A stretch of 64,000 nt of DNA. Origin: Persicitalea sp963803495 (GTDB lineage Bacteria > Bacteroidota > Bacteroidia > Cytophagales > Spirosomataceae). The stretch covers positions 248,001-312,000 of the forward strand of contig CAWDMP010000002.1 in NCBI GenBank assembly GCA_963803495.1. Direction: 5' to 3'. Below, one piece after another: positions 7,267 through 16,033 of this stretch. How positions within the stretch are numbered: position 1 is the stretch's first letter; each line of letters begins with the position of its first letter. The notes under the pieces were generated by a model. The model was not told where the DNA came from. It saw only the letters and a program-made list of their open reading frames with translations, and did not search any database. Both the position numbers and the translations under genes were made by a program.

Positions 7267-10212
7267 ATGAGAGTTTCGACGTCCCAGCCCTTCCAGATCA
7301 TCTATTCCATTTTGCAGCACCAGTACCTGGGCGTGCTGTTTGAGTCGTTCGTGGTACAGCTCGACGAGCGCGGCGAGCTGAGCTACCTCCATCAGAACAT
7401 CTCCGACAAAAACGTAGGTGAGTTCTCCACCGGGCTGGATACCACCGATTTTGAGCTCGTGCGGCTAATCGAGGACATGCAGCCCGATGTCATCTACCGT
7501 AGGTTCAACACCCGCAAGAACAGTCCAGTCGAATTTTTCCTGCGGGTATACGACGCCGAAAAGGGCGACAAGGGCGTTCAGGGGGCTATCGCCGGGTACC
7601 TCGACCACTACAAGGCCCTGGTCCTGGGTAAACTGGCCGGACGGCAGATCTACATCATGAGCAGCGACGGCGACCCAGCCTGGAAGAAAGTCGAGTACAT
7701 GACCGAGCAAACCAAGGTGCGGTTTTACTTCATGCGCAACGAAGAGAACACGCACTACTTTCCGACCATGCTGCACGCCGGTAAAAAGCTGGACTTTCAA
7801 TACCGCGACGCCATTGTGCTCTGCGACGAGCCCGCTTTCATGCTGCTGGACGATGCGATTTACCATTTTGCCGACGAGGTGGATGGCAAGAAAATCAAGC
7901 CTTTCCTGGATAAAAAATTCATCGCCATTCCTCGCAACATAGAGGACACCTACTTCCGCCGCTTCGTGGCACCGCTCATCGCCTCGTTCGATGTTGTGTC
8001 GAAAGGACTGGAAATCAGGCAGGAATCGCTTGCCGCCCGGCCCGTAGTCACGATCTCCGAAGGCGCCGCCGAAACCAGCAGCGCCATCACGTTCTTCAAT
8101 CCCAATGGCGAACCCAAAAAGGAGGTAGCCTGGGAAGTGGGCGAGTTGATTTTTGCGCTCACTTTTCAGTACGGCGCGTTTCCCTTTGCCTACGACAGCT
8201 TCGCGCGTCAGGCGCACGTAAAGCTGGAAAAGAGTGGCGACGATTACATCTTTCATAAAGTAAAGCGGAGCCTGGCTTTCGAAAAACAGCGCGTCAGTCA
8301 ATTGAGCGAGTTGGGGCTGGACCTCCGCAAAGGCAAGCTCACCTGGCCCAAAGCGGAGGCGTTCGCCTGGTTGCAGGAAAACGCGTTCAAGCTGGCCGAA
8401 CTGGGTATCGAGGTGAAGCAGCACGCCGACAATTCGCGCAAGTACTTTCTGGGGTACTCGTCGCTCGACCTTTCGATCGAGGAAGGTAACGATTGGTTCG
8501 ACATCAGGGCCAAGGTACGCTTCGGTGAGTTCGAGATTCCGTTCATCAAGCTACGGCGGTACATTTTATCCAATCAGACGGAGTTCCCGTTGCCCAACGG
8601 CGAGATCGCCCTCATTCCGGCCTGGTGGTTTACGCGTTATTCCGAGCTGTTTACTTTTGTAGATTCCGACGAAAAAAAGGGCAAATTGACGCTAAAAAAG
8701 CACCACCTGATGCTGGTGCAGGACTTGCAGCGCGACAGTCTGGCCACAACGGTGCTGAGCCGGCGATTGGAAGGTCTGCGCGATTTCAGGGAAATCGAAA
8801 GCTACGACCCGCCCCAAAACTTCAACGGCGAGCTGCGCCGCTACCAAAAAGCGGGCTACGATTGGCTGCGGTTCCTGAATCAGTACCGCTTCGGCGGTTG
8901 CCTGGCCGACGACATGGGCCTGGGCAAAACCGTGCAGACGCTCGCCCTGCTGCAGGCCGAGAAAGAGGCGGGCGTAATTACGCCCTCGCTCTTGGTACTC
9001 CCTACCTCGCTCCTGCACAATTGGGGCTTGGAAGCGAAGCGCTTCACGCCCGAGTTGAGGCTTTTTCAGTATACGGGTACCTACCGCTATAAGGACACCT
9101 TCCAATTCGCCGACTACGACCTCATCCTGACGTCCTATGGCATCGCCCGGCTCGATGTGGATTTGCTGAAAAGTTTCCGGTTTCACTACCTGATTTTGGA
9201 TGAATCGCAGGCGATTAAAAACCCAAAATCGGGCGTGACCAAGGCCGTGATGAAGCTGCAGGCGGCCCACAAGTTGATTCTGACGGGTACGCCGCTCGAA
9301 AACAGCACGCTCGACCTATGGTCGCAGATGACGTTTGCAAATCCGGGTTTGCTGGGCAATCAGACTTTTTTCAAGAAAGAGTACCTGATCCCGATCGAAA
9401 AGAAGGGCGACACCGACAAGACCGCCCGGCTCAACGAGCACATCAAGCCCTTCCTGCTGCGCCGCCACAAGTCGCAGGTCGCCACCGACCTACCCGAAAA
9501 AGTGGAGAGTATTCATTATTGCGCGATGAGCAAGACGCAGGAAGCCCGTTACGAAGAAGCGAAATCGTACTACCGCAACCTGATTTTGCAGCGGTTGGAT
9601 GGGCCAAAAGACGGACGCACCAACATGGTGGTGTTGCAGGGGCTGACTCAACTGCGGCAGTTGGCCAATCACCCTGCCATGGTCGACGGTACCTACGAAG
9701 GCGATTCGGGGAAGTTCGAGGACGTCCAGCACAAGTTGGAAACCGCGCTGGCCGAAGGACACAAAATTTTGATATTCAGCCAGTTCGTCAAGCACCTGAC
9801 GCTTTTCAGACATTACCTCGACCAAAAGAAAACCCGCTACGCCTACCTCGATGGTTCTACCAAGAATCGACAAGGACAGGTCGAGGATTTTCAGAACGAC
9901 CCGACGCTCAAAATTTTCCTGATTTCGCTGAAAGCGGGCGGGGTCGGGCTCAATCTCACGGCCGCCGATTACGTGTTCATCCTCGACCCGTGGTGGAATC
10001 CGGCCATCGAGGCTCAAGCCATCGACCGCGCCCACCGCATCGGTCAGGACCAAACGGTTTTTACCTACAAGTTCATCACCAGCAATTCCGTGGAAGAAAA
10101 AATCCTGGATTTACAGCAAAGAAAGCGCCAGCTCGCCAGTGACCTCATTTCCAGTGAAGAGGGATTTCTAAAGTCGCTTTCGCGGGAAGATATTCTGGGA
10201 TTGCTTGCGTAA
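7267..10212 (+). CDS. SNF2-family ATP-dependent helicase/translocase
   Basis: A 981-residue Swi2/Snf2 protein. The first half (about 1-500) is a family-specific N-terminal region. It is followed by a classic SNF2 motor: motif I DDMGLGKTVQT near 550, motif II DESQ near 645, motif III LTGTPLENS near 675, and the helicase C lobe with GGVGLNL and motif VI QAIDRAHRIGQ near 917. Such proteins move along double-stranded DNA and remodel protein-DNA complexes; bacterial RapA recycles RNA polymerase, but this one lacks RapA's N-terminal Tudor-like arrangement as far as I can see. It has its own promoter after the tRNA terminator. No methyltransferase or nuclease lies next to it, so a restriction or defence role is not supported. 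Confidence 0.9.
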   Translation: MRVSTSQPFQIIYSILQHQYLGVLFESFVVQLDERGELSYLHQNISDKNVGEFSTGLDTTDFELVRLIEDMQPDVIYRRFNTRKNSPVEFFLRVYDAEKGDKGVQGAIAGYLDHYKALVLGKLAGRQIYIMSSDGDPAWKKVEYMTEQTKVRFYFMRNEENTHYFPTMLHAGKKLDFQYRDAIVLCDEPAFMLLDDAIYHFADEVDGKKIKPFLDKKFIAIPRNIEDTYFRRFVAPLIASFDVVSKGLEIRQESLAARPVVTISEGAAETSSAITFFNPNGEPKKEVAWEVGELIFALTFQYGAFPFAYDSFARQAHVKLEKSGDDYIFHKVKRSLAFEKQRVSQLSELGLDLRKGKLTWPKAEAFAWLQENAFKLAELGIEVKQHADNSRKYFLGYSSLDLSIEEGNDWFDIRAKVRFGEFEIPFIKLRRYILSNQTEFPLPNGEIALIPAWWFTRYSELFTFVDSDEKKGKLTLKKHHLMLVQDLQRDSLATTVLSRRLEGLRDFREIESYDPPQNFNGELRRYQKAGYDWLRFLNQYRFGGCLADDMGLGKTVQTLALLQAEKEAGVITPSLLVLPTSLLHNWGLEAKRFTPELRLFQYTGTYRYKDTFQFADYDLILTSYGIARLDVDLLKSFRFHYLILDESQAIKNPKSGVTKAVMKLQAAHKLILTGTPLENSTLDLWSQMTFANPGLLGNQTFFKKEYLIPIEKKGDTDKTARLNEHIKPFLLRRHKSQVATDLPEKVESIHYCAMSKTQEARYEEAKSYYRNLILQRLDGPKDGRTNMVVLQGLTQLRQLANHPAMVDGTYEGDSGKFEDVQHKLETALAEGHKILIFSQFVKHLTLFRHYLDQKKTRYAYLDGSTKNRQGQVEDFQNDPTLKIFLISLKAGGVGLNLTAADYVFILDPWWNPAIEAQAIDRAHRIGQDQTVFTYKFITSNSVEEKILDLQQRKRQLASDLISSEEGFLKSLSREDILGLLA

Positions 10213-10339
10213 CCGCCGCAGGGCTTCACCCAGTGCTGACATGTTTGACACTTTCAGGGCCATTTTCTGGAAAGAGCTGAGGTTTTGTCTCTCAATAAAA
10301 TTACCAATATCCCGGCTCATTCAACTTGCGCACGCCGCG

Positions 10340-10428
10340 TCAGGTATTTGGTATCAAGCGTCCAAAGTCCAGCGTCCAGCGTCCAGCGTCCAATATCTAA
10401 CATCCAGCGTCCAAAATCCAGCATCCCC
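10340..10428. repeat. Degenerate GTCCAGC heptamer array
   Basis: The gap between the SNF2 and DUF389 genes contains a run of 7-base units of the form GTCCAGC or GTCCAAN from about 10358 to 10425, with the best four units at 10370-10392. There are no unique spacers, so it is not a CRISPR array. A similar array lies at 52801-52865. Confidence 0.6.
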
Positions 10429-10429
10429 C

Positions 10430-11824
10430 CTACTGAATCACCAACCGCAAATCCTTTGACTTCACACGCACTTTCAGCCAATCCTCCATGCGCTTGGTTT
10501 CGCGCGAGCTGGGACGCTTGCTAAATTTGGCGTAGGCCAGGTAGGTGGTGTCGGCTTTGGTGGTTTTGAGATTGTAGATCGGCGTCATCGTGAGCGAAAA
10601 TTCGTCGATACTGGGGTACTGCACCTTGATTTCGTTGCCAATGTCGCCCGACTGGGTGTTGATGGTCCGGTAGCGCGCGATCTCCTGCTCGAGCATATTG
10701 ATGCGGGCGGTTTTGTTTTGCACCACTTCTTCGTTTTTTCGGTACAAATCTTCCAAAATACCCGTGCGGAGGGTCGTGTTGAACTCGTCCAGCATGTGGG
10801 CATTCACTTCGTTGTAGTTTTGCCGCACGACCAGCCGGGCGTTTCCCAGCCCGTATTTGGGCAGTTGCTGGCTCATTTGCCGGATCTGGTTGCTGTCCAG
10901 GGTTTGGCCCATACAGGTGATAATAATTTGGGAAGAATCAGGGTTGTAGACCAGTTGTTGGTTGATAATCTGGGTGTTTTGGGGGTTGACCTCCGCCTCC
11001 AAAAACGCCCTCGCCTCCCGTTCAAACAGACTCTTCCTGACTACTTTGGCCGCCAGAAACACGCTGGGAATGGCCGTGGCCAGCACGAAAACGCCGACCA
11101 GAAGTTTTACGCGCCGGTCGGTGGCGTCGTCTACGTAGTGCCTGATTTTGAATCGCAGGTACTTGACGATCAAAAAAGTAGACAAGGTGATAAAAACGCA
11201 GTTGATCGAAAAAAGATAAAATGCTCCGATGACGTACTCCCATTGTGCAGTGGCGATACCATAGCCCGCCGTACACAGCGGCGGCATGAGGGCCGTGGCG
11301 ATGGCTACCCCCGGAATGGCGTTGCTTTTGTCTTGGCGCGAGCTGGCAATAATACCCGCGAAACCGCCGAAGAGCGCGATCATGACATCCCAAAGTGTGG
11401 GCGAAGTACGCGCCAAAATCTCGGTCTGGGCGTCGCTCAGAGGCGTGATCAGGAAATAAATTGTCGAGGTAAGAACGCTGATGAAGGCTGCGATCGCCAG
11501 ATTTTTCAGCGCTCGCCGGATCAGGTCCAGATCCAGGATGCCTACCCCCAGTCCCACGCCGATGATCGGACCCATGAGCGGCGAGATCAGCATCGCGCCG
11601 ATCACGACGGCCGTCGAGTTGACGTTGAGGCCGATCGAACAAATGAAAATCGCGCAAATCAGAATCCAGAGGTTGGTACCCCGGAAAGTCACGCCGCGCT
11701 TGATGTCGTCGATTACCTCGTCGTCGTCGGCCTTGCCTTCCTGTAAATTAAAAAGGTGCGACAAATAGCCCTGGACGTAACGAAAGAATACGGAGGTATG
11801 AAAGGGCTGCCTTGGTTCGGTCAT
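10430..11824 (-). CDS. DUF389 family membrane protein
   Basis: A 464-residue protein of the DUF389 (TIGR00341-like) family. It has an N-terminal cytoplasmic segment, then about six transmembrane helices (roughly residues 50-270) containing the conserved stretch GAMLISPLMGPIIG near residue 90. A periplasmic or cytoplasmic C-terminal domain of about 190 residues follows, including a predicted coiled coil around EEVVQNKTARINMLEQEIA. The family function is unknown; members are widespread inner-membrane proteins. It is divergent from a Na+/H+ antiporter over 102 bases, which contain -7 boxes for both directions, so the two may respond to the same conditions. Confidence 0.85.
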   Translation of the reverse strand: MTEPRQPFHTSVFFRYVQGYLSHLFNLQEGKADDDEVIDDIKRGVTFRGTNLWILICAIFICSIGLNVNSTAVVIGAMLISPLMGPIIGVGLGVGILDLDLIRRALKNLAIAAFISVLTSTIYFLITPLSDAQTEILARTSPTLWDVMIALFGGFAGIIASSRQDKSNAIPGVAIATALMPPLCTAGYGIATAQWEYVIGAFYLFSINCVFITLSTFLIVKYLRFKIRHYVDDATDRRVKLLVGVFVLATAIPSVFLAAKVVRKSLFEREARAFLEAEVNPQNTQIINQQLVYNPDSSQIIITCMGQTLDSNQIRQMSQQLPKYGLGNARLVVRQNYNEVNAHMLDEFNTTLRTGILEDLYRKNEEVVQNKTARINMLEQEIARYRTINTQSGDIGNEIKVQYPSIDEFSLTMTPIYNLKTTKADTTYLAYAKFSKRPSSRETKRMEDWLKVRVKSKDLRLVIQ

Positions 11825-11845
11825 AAGATCGGGTATGTGAGAAAA

Positions 11846-11879
11846 TTGCCGGTCTCAAAGATAATAACATCTATATTTG
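11846..11879 (+). promoter_or_regulatory. Promoter of the antiporter gene
   Basis: The -7 box TATATTTG (11872-11879) lies 47 bases before the ATG; a possible -33 TTG is at 11846-11848 with a rather long 23-base spacer. Confidence 0.45.
11856..11863 (-). promoter_or_regulatory. -7 box of the DUF389 gene
   Basis: Read on the minus strand, TATCTTTG fits TAnnTTTG and lies 32 bases upstream of the DUF389 ATG, the same box and distance as in the rplU promoter. I see no clear -33 TTG. Confidence 0.45.
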
Positions 11880-11926
11880 ATAACCTATAAAGGTAGCCAC
11901 CTCCCAAAATCTAACCTCGACTGTCG

Positions 11927-13174
11927 ATGGATCTGTTTCCGCTTATTGCCCTCCTCACCACCATTTGTGCCCTCTTTGCTTACGTTAATTTCCGCTACCT
12001 CAAGCTACCCGCCACCATCGGGCTCATGCTCATTGCGCTGCTGAGTTCCATCGCGATTTTGATCGTAGGACAGTTTAATGTGGCTGTACTGAATGCTGTC
12101 AAAGGCATAGTGGCCAACATCGACTTCCCGGAGGTACTGCTCGAAGTGATGCTCAGTTTCCTGCTTTTCGCGGGCGCACTGCACACTGATATGGCGCTGA
12201 TGCGGGAGCAGAAATGGAGTATTCTGAGCTTCGCCACGTTTGGCGTACTCACCTCCACTTTCTTGATCGGGGGCATATTCTTCTATGTGTTTCCGCTGAT
12301 CGGCTTTACCATTCCGTTCATCCACTGCCTGCTGCTGGGAGCGCTGATCTCGCCCACCGACCCGATTGCGGTGCTGGGCATCCTGAAAAAAGCCAAAGTC
12401 CCCAAGAACCTCGAAATCGTCATCACGGGCGAGTCGCTGTTCAACGACGGAGTGGGCGTAGTCATTTTCCTGACTATCCTGGAAGTAGCCACGCTGGGCG
12501 TGGGAGAAGTGACGCCCACCGAGGTAGCGGTTTTGTTTGGTGAAGAAGTAGGGGGCGGACTGATCCTGGGTGCCGGGTTGGGCTTCATTACCTACAAAAT
12601 GATGAAGTCGATCGACCACTACCAAACCGAAGTACTGCTGTCGCTGGCCTTGGTGATGGGCGGCTACGCGCTGGCGTCGGCCCTGCATTTTTCGGGTCCG
12701 CTGGCGGTAGTCGTGGCGGGGCTTTTCATCGGGAACAAAGGCCGCTCCGAGGCCATGTCGGACGAGACCAAGGAGTACCTGGATAAGTTCTGGGAATTGG
12801 TAGACGAATCGTTGAACGCCCTGCTATTCGTACTGATCGGCCTCGAACTGGTGGTGGTGTCGTTCGTCGACGGGTACTGGCAGGCGGGACTGATCGGCAT
12901 CGTCGTGGCGCTGGTGGCCCGCCTGATTTCCGTGTACATTCCCATCCTGGCCCTACGTCGCTCGGTCAATTTCATGCCCCGCACCGCCATGATCATGACC
13001 TGGGGAGGCTTACGCGGCGGCATTTCCATCGCCCTGGCGCTCTCGTTGCCCGCCGCCATGGATAAGGAACTGATTTTAACTGTCACCTATTGCATCGTCA
13101 TCTTCGCCATCCTCGTGCAGGGCCTCACACTGGGCCCCATCGTCAAGCGGGTCAAGGTGAAGTACGGATTGTGA
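11927..13174 (+). CDS. Na+/H+ antiporter, CPA1 family
   Basis: A 415-residue inner-membrane cation:proton antiporter with about 11-12 transmembrane helices. The ion-binding core is clear: ISPTDPIAVLGILKK near residue 142, then TGESLFNDGVGVV near residue 165, which contains the paired acidic residue of CPA1 proteins. The segment GGLRGGISIALALSLP near 360 holds the conserved arginine of the penultimate helix. There is no long hydrophilic C-terminal tail, as usual for the short bacterial form. It probably exports Na+ (or K+/Li+) in exchange for H+ for pH and salt homeostasis. The stop codon lies only four bases from the stop of the convergent beta-barrel gene. Confidence 0.92.
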   Translation: MDLFPLIALLTTICALFAYVNFRYLKLPATIGLMLIALLSSIAILIVGQFNVAVLNAVKGIVANIDFPEVLLEVMLSFLLFAGALHTDMALMREQKWSILSFATFGVLTSTFLIGGIFFYVFPLIGFTIPFIHCLLLGALISPTDPIAVLGILKKAKVPKNLEIVITGESLFNDGVGVVIFLTILEVATLGVGEVTPTEVAVLFGEEVGGGLILGAGLGFITYKMMKSIDHYQTEVLLSLALVMGGYALASALHFSGPLAVVVAGLFIGNKGRSEAMSDETKEYLDKFWELVDESLNALLFVLIGLELVVVSFVDGYWQAGLIGIVVALVARLISVYIPILALRRSVNFMPRTAMIMTWGGLRGGISIALALSLPAAMDKELILTVTYCIVIFAILVQGLTLGPIVKRVKVKYGL

Positions 13175-13178
13175 GGAG

Positions 13179-13904
13179 CTAAAAGATAAAACTCGCCCCT
13201 ACCCCGAAATTCATGAAACCCATGGGTTGGTGCGGGGTGACGGGCTGGACGGAGCGCTGGTTGCCCATATTGATCTCCTGGGTGAGGTTTTTGTACTCCA
13301 GGTTGGCGGTCATGTACTGGATCGAACTGTGCACGGCCAGCCAGCGGTTGAGCTTGTAACGAACGGTGGCCCCGGCGCCCAACGCCAGCGCACTAGCCGT
13401 ACGGGAAGGCAGCATGAGCGAAATGGGTCGCTCGCGGCCCACGGTGGTCGACTCGATGCGCGAACTGCTCGACGCGGCGTAGCCCGCCGTCATCTGGAGG
13501 TCGAACAGGAAACGTCCCGATGGAATCGTAACCAATGGCCCTACCATCACGCTCTGCGTGATGCAGTTGGTCGGGTTGGGGTTCCAGTCGGCGGCGGCAG
13601 ACGATTGGCCCAAAGCATTGAGCATCGCGTTGGGCTGCACGGCATTGGTGGCGTAGGTGTAGCTACCCACCACGCCCAGCCGCCGACCGAAGCGGTAGCC
13701 GACCGATGTCTGCGCGAATTGGCCGTTGACCAATACATCGTTCAGGTTTTTGCCAAAGGGCGTGTTGCAGGCCGGCATGTTGTAGCCCGCCGTCACGCTC
13801 ATGAAGCCCTTATGTTGCAAAGTACTCAGAATGAAGTTTTTTTGCGCTACGGCTTCGCTCGTAAGCAGGCCCAGCAGCATGATAGGTAGTAAAAGACGTT
13901 TCAT
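13179..13904 (-). CDS. Predicted outer-membrane beta-barrel protein
   Basis: A 241-residue secreted protein not assignable to a named family. A clear signal peptide (MKRLLLPIMLLGLL, cleavage after AVAQ, about residue 21) is followed by alternating hydrophobic and polar residues typical of antiparallel membrane strands, such as SVGYRFGRRLGVVGSY and GAGATVRYKLNRW. The protein ends with a strand finishing in Phe (GVGASFIF), the usual signal for BAM insertion. It is probably an OmpA-like or porin-family barrel of eight to ten strands. It converges on the antiporter gene and is otherwise alone. Confidence 0.65.
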   Translation of the reverse strand: MKRLLLPIMLLGLLTSEAVAQKNFILSTLQHKGFMSVTAGYNMPACNTPFGKNLNDVLVNGQFAQTSVGYRFGRRLGVVGSYTYATNAVQPNAMLNALGQSSAAADWNPNPTNCITQSVMVGPLVTIPSGRFLFDLQMTAGYAASSSSRIESTTVGRERPISLMLPSRTASALALGAGATVRYKLNRWLAVHSSIQYMTANLEYKNLTQEINMGNQRSVQPVTPHQPMGFMNFGVGASFIF

Positions 13905-14016
13905 TATGGTGTTGGTTTTTTATGGATTGTTTAGCAATAAAATATCAATTATAATGCCAGTTTTTTAGTGACCTAATTTACAGTACTTTACAATTCATAC
14001 ATAAAAATACTCGTAC

Positions 14017-15093
14017 TTGTACAGCGTTTATTTTCTAGATAAAATCGTTAATCTGCAATCACAGGGCGAGCGGCACTTCCCGGCCGGGCTGTTTCCGGCC
14101 TACCGCCGCAATTCCTACCTGGGGTACGCCCGTCCTGATACCACGATTTTTTTCTCGGCGATCATCGGTTTTACCCTGCAATCGTTACGGACCAGGTTGC
14201 CCTCGTCGGAGCAAGCCAAGGTGGATTCTATTTTGAACGGTGTTCGCGCTAACTACCCCGCCTATCGAAACAAAGACGGGCTGAAAACCTACAATTTCTG
14301 GCCAACCAAGCCGTCGCGCCACTTCCCGAATGGCTACTTATTTCGGCGGTTCGAGCACTTCCGCATTCCCGACGATGTGGACGATACCGCCTTCGTGTAC
14401 CTCACCGATGCCCCTACCTCCGACGAACTGCTTTGGTTGAAGAACAAGCTCGCGCAACACGCCAACGGCCCCAAACGATGGATCAGGAATACCTACCCTG
14501 AGTACCGCAAGCTGCGCGCCTACTCCACCTGGTTTGGCAAAAACATGTACACCGAGTTCGATGCCTGCGTGCTGAGCAATATTATGTATTGCATTTTCCA
14601 GTACAATCTTCCGTTAAATCAGCACGATGCCCACAGCCTGCTGTACATCCGCTCGGTGATCGAGCGCGACCGCTACCGACACGAGCCCTTTCGCTGCGCC
14701 CATCAGTACCCAAGTACCGTGCTCATCATCTACCATGTAGCGCGGCTCATCGCGGCTTTCGATCCCGACGCAATCCGTCCTGTTAAAGGAAAACTAATTC
14801 AGGATGCCCAGCGCCTACTTTCCCGCGAAAACCAGCCCATGAACCGGGTACTACTCGCTACTTCGCTACTACGTCTGGGTGAAGTACCGCCCCGGATTGC
14901 GTTAGAGGATTTTACTAAAAAAGATTTTAGAGGTTTTCACTTTTTCATCGCCGGACTGCTGACGGCCTATGAGTCGCCAGTACTTTATAAACTCGCTCCC
15001 AACAAGCTATTTCACATGAATTGGCGTTGCGAAGCGCATTGCTGGACGCTGTTGCTGGAATATGAAGCACTTCGGGGAAGAGTGGATGGTTGA
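14017..15093 (+). CDS. Uncharacterised protein with DVDDTA (class II terpene-cyclase-like) motif
   Basis: A 358-residue protein of unknown function. No ATG or GTG is available in frame after the stop at 14002, so TTG 14017 is the likely start. Residues 101-130 include FPNGYLFRRF and then DVDDTA at 120-125. This resembles the catalytic DxDD(TA) box and preceding Trp/Phe-rich segment of squalene-hopene and class II diterpene cyclases. The rest is rich in alpha helices, compatible with one alpha/alpha barrel, but it is too short for the usual two-domain cyclase. No signal peptide is seen. It may be a single-barrel cyclase relative, or a protein that shares the fold without the activity. It stands alone, upstream of mazG. 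Confidence 0.55.
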   Translation: MYSVYFLDKIVNLQSQGERHFPAGLFPAYRRNSYLGYARPDTTIFFSAIIGFTLQSLRTRLPSSEQAKVDSILNGVRANYPAYRNKDGLKTYNFWPTKPSRHFPNGYLFRRFEHFRIPDDVDDTAFVYLTDAPTSDELLWLKNKLAQHANGPKRWIRNTYPEYRKLRAYSTWFGKNMYTEFDACVLSNIMYCIFQYNLPLNQHDAHSLLYIRSVIERDRYRHEPFRCAHQYPSTVLIIYHVARLIAAFDPDAIRPVKGKLIQDAQRLLSRENQPMNRVLLATSLLRLGEVPPRIALEDFTKKDFRGFHFFIAGLLTAYESPVLYKLAPNKLFHMNWRCEAHCWTLLLEYEALRGRVDG

Positions 15094-15152
15094 CGGGGAA
15101 GATATTTATATTGCTTGTCTGGTTTGTCAAGCGGGGCGTCGCGTGGTTTCAC

Positions 15153-15160
15153 TAAGTTTG
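15153..15160 (+). promoter_or_regulatory. -7 box upstream of mazG
   Basis: TAAGTTTG fits TAnnTTTG, 60 bases before the mazG start; no well-spaced -33 TTG is visible. Confidence 0.35.
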
Positions 15161-15191
15161 CGCGAAGCCTTAAACCAGACATGAAGCATAC

Positions 15192-15222
15192 ATTGTTCAT
15201 TATCCATTATCCATTATCCATT
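15192..15222. repeat. CCATTAT heptamer array abutting the mazG start
   Basis: Tandem CCATTAT units run directly into the TTG start codon of mazG, so the last unit supplies the start region. Related units occur at 37497-37558. Confidence 0.6.
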
Positions 15223-16033
15223 GAATAACCGCCCCACCCAACTACAAGCCTTTGACCGCCTGCTGACCATCATGGACGAGCTGCGCGCGCAATGTCCGTG
15301 GGACCGCAAGCAGACCTTGGAAAGCCTGCGGCACCTTACTATTGAAGAAACGTACGAGTTGTCGGACGCGATCCTGGAAAATGATTTATCGGAAGTAAAG
15401 AAGGAGCTGGGCGACCTGATGCTGCATCTTGTTTTTTACGCCAAGATCGGCTCCGAAACCAGCGATTTCGATATCGCCGACGTACTGAACGGAATTTGTG
15501 ATAAGCTCATTTCGCGGCATCCGCACATCTACGGCGACGCTAACGGCGATACGGTCGTGGCGGATACCGAGGAAAAAGTGAAGCAAAACTGGGAGCAGCT
15601 GAAATTAAAAGAAGGCAACCGCTCGGTGCTGTCGGGCGTGCCGCAATCGCTGCCTGCGTTGGTGAAGGCCATGCGGATTCAAGAAAAAGCGCGGGGCGCT
15701 GGCTTCGATTGGGACGAGAAATCGCAGGTCTGGGAAAAAGTACAAGAGGAGATGCAGGAGTTCAAAGCCCACTTCGACGCGGAGACGGATGTGGTACTCG
15801 ACCCGAAAGAAGCCGAGGCTGAGTTTGGCGATTTGCTTTTTTCGTTGGTCAACTACGCCCGCTTCGTGGACCTCAATCCCGAAACGGCACTGGAACGTAC
15901 CAATAAAAAATTCATCAAGCGCTTCCAGTACCTGGAAGACCACGCCAAAGCCGACGGCAAGGCCCTGGCCGACCTGACGCTGGCCGAAATGGACGTCTAC
16001 TGGAACCACGCCAAAACCGAGCTGAAACCGTGA
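15221..16033 (+). CDS. mazG: Nucleoside triphosphate pyrophosphohydrolase MazG
   Basis: A 270-residue cytoplasmic enzyme that hydrolyses NTPs and dNTPs to monophosphates and pyrophosphate, a house-cleaning and stress role. Two MazG domains are present. The first has CPWDRKQTLESL, EETYEL and ELGDLMLHLVF (about residues 25-75); the second has EKVQEEMQEF and EFGDLLFSLVNYARF (about 165-215). The EExxE and ExxD metal-binding residues are intact. The TTG at 15221 is the only reasonable start: a stop occurs in frame at 15182 and there is no intervening ATG or GTG. Its stop overlaps the start of thiN by four bases (GTGA), so the two genes are translationally coupled. Confidence 0.92.
   Translation: MNNRPTQLQAFDRLLTIMDELRAQCPWDRKQTLESLRHLTIEETYELSDAILENDLSEVKKELGDLMLHLVFYAKIGSETSDFDIADVLNGICDKLISRHPHIYGDANGDTVVADTEEKVKQNWEQLKLKEGNRSVLSGVPQSLPALVKAMRIQEKARGAGFDWDEKSQVWEKVQEEMQEFKAHFDAETDVVLDPKEAEAEFGDLLFSLVNYARFVDLNPETALERTNKKFIKRFQYLEDHAKADGKALADLTLAEMDVYWNHAKTELKP

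Noticed and set aside
526..10212. Possible defence island formed by the two large helicases near tRNA genes
   Set aside because: No nuclease, methyltransferase, integrase or other defence partner accompanies them, and a polyketide synthase, a prenyltransferase and tRNAs with housekeeping character lie between.
10358..10428. Possible CRISPR-like repeats
   Set aside because: Units are only seven bases, contiguous and degenerate, without unique spacers, and no cas gene is nearby.
15900..16030. Thiamine riboswitch before thiN
   Set aside because: thiN overlaps mazG by four bases and no TPP-element motif is present in the preceding coding sequence or in the mazG upstream gap.
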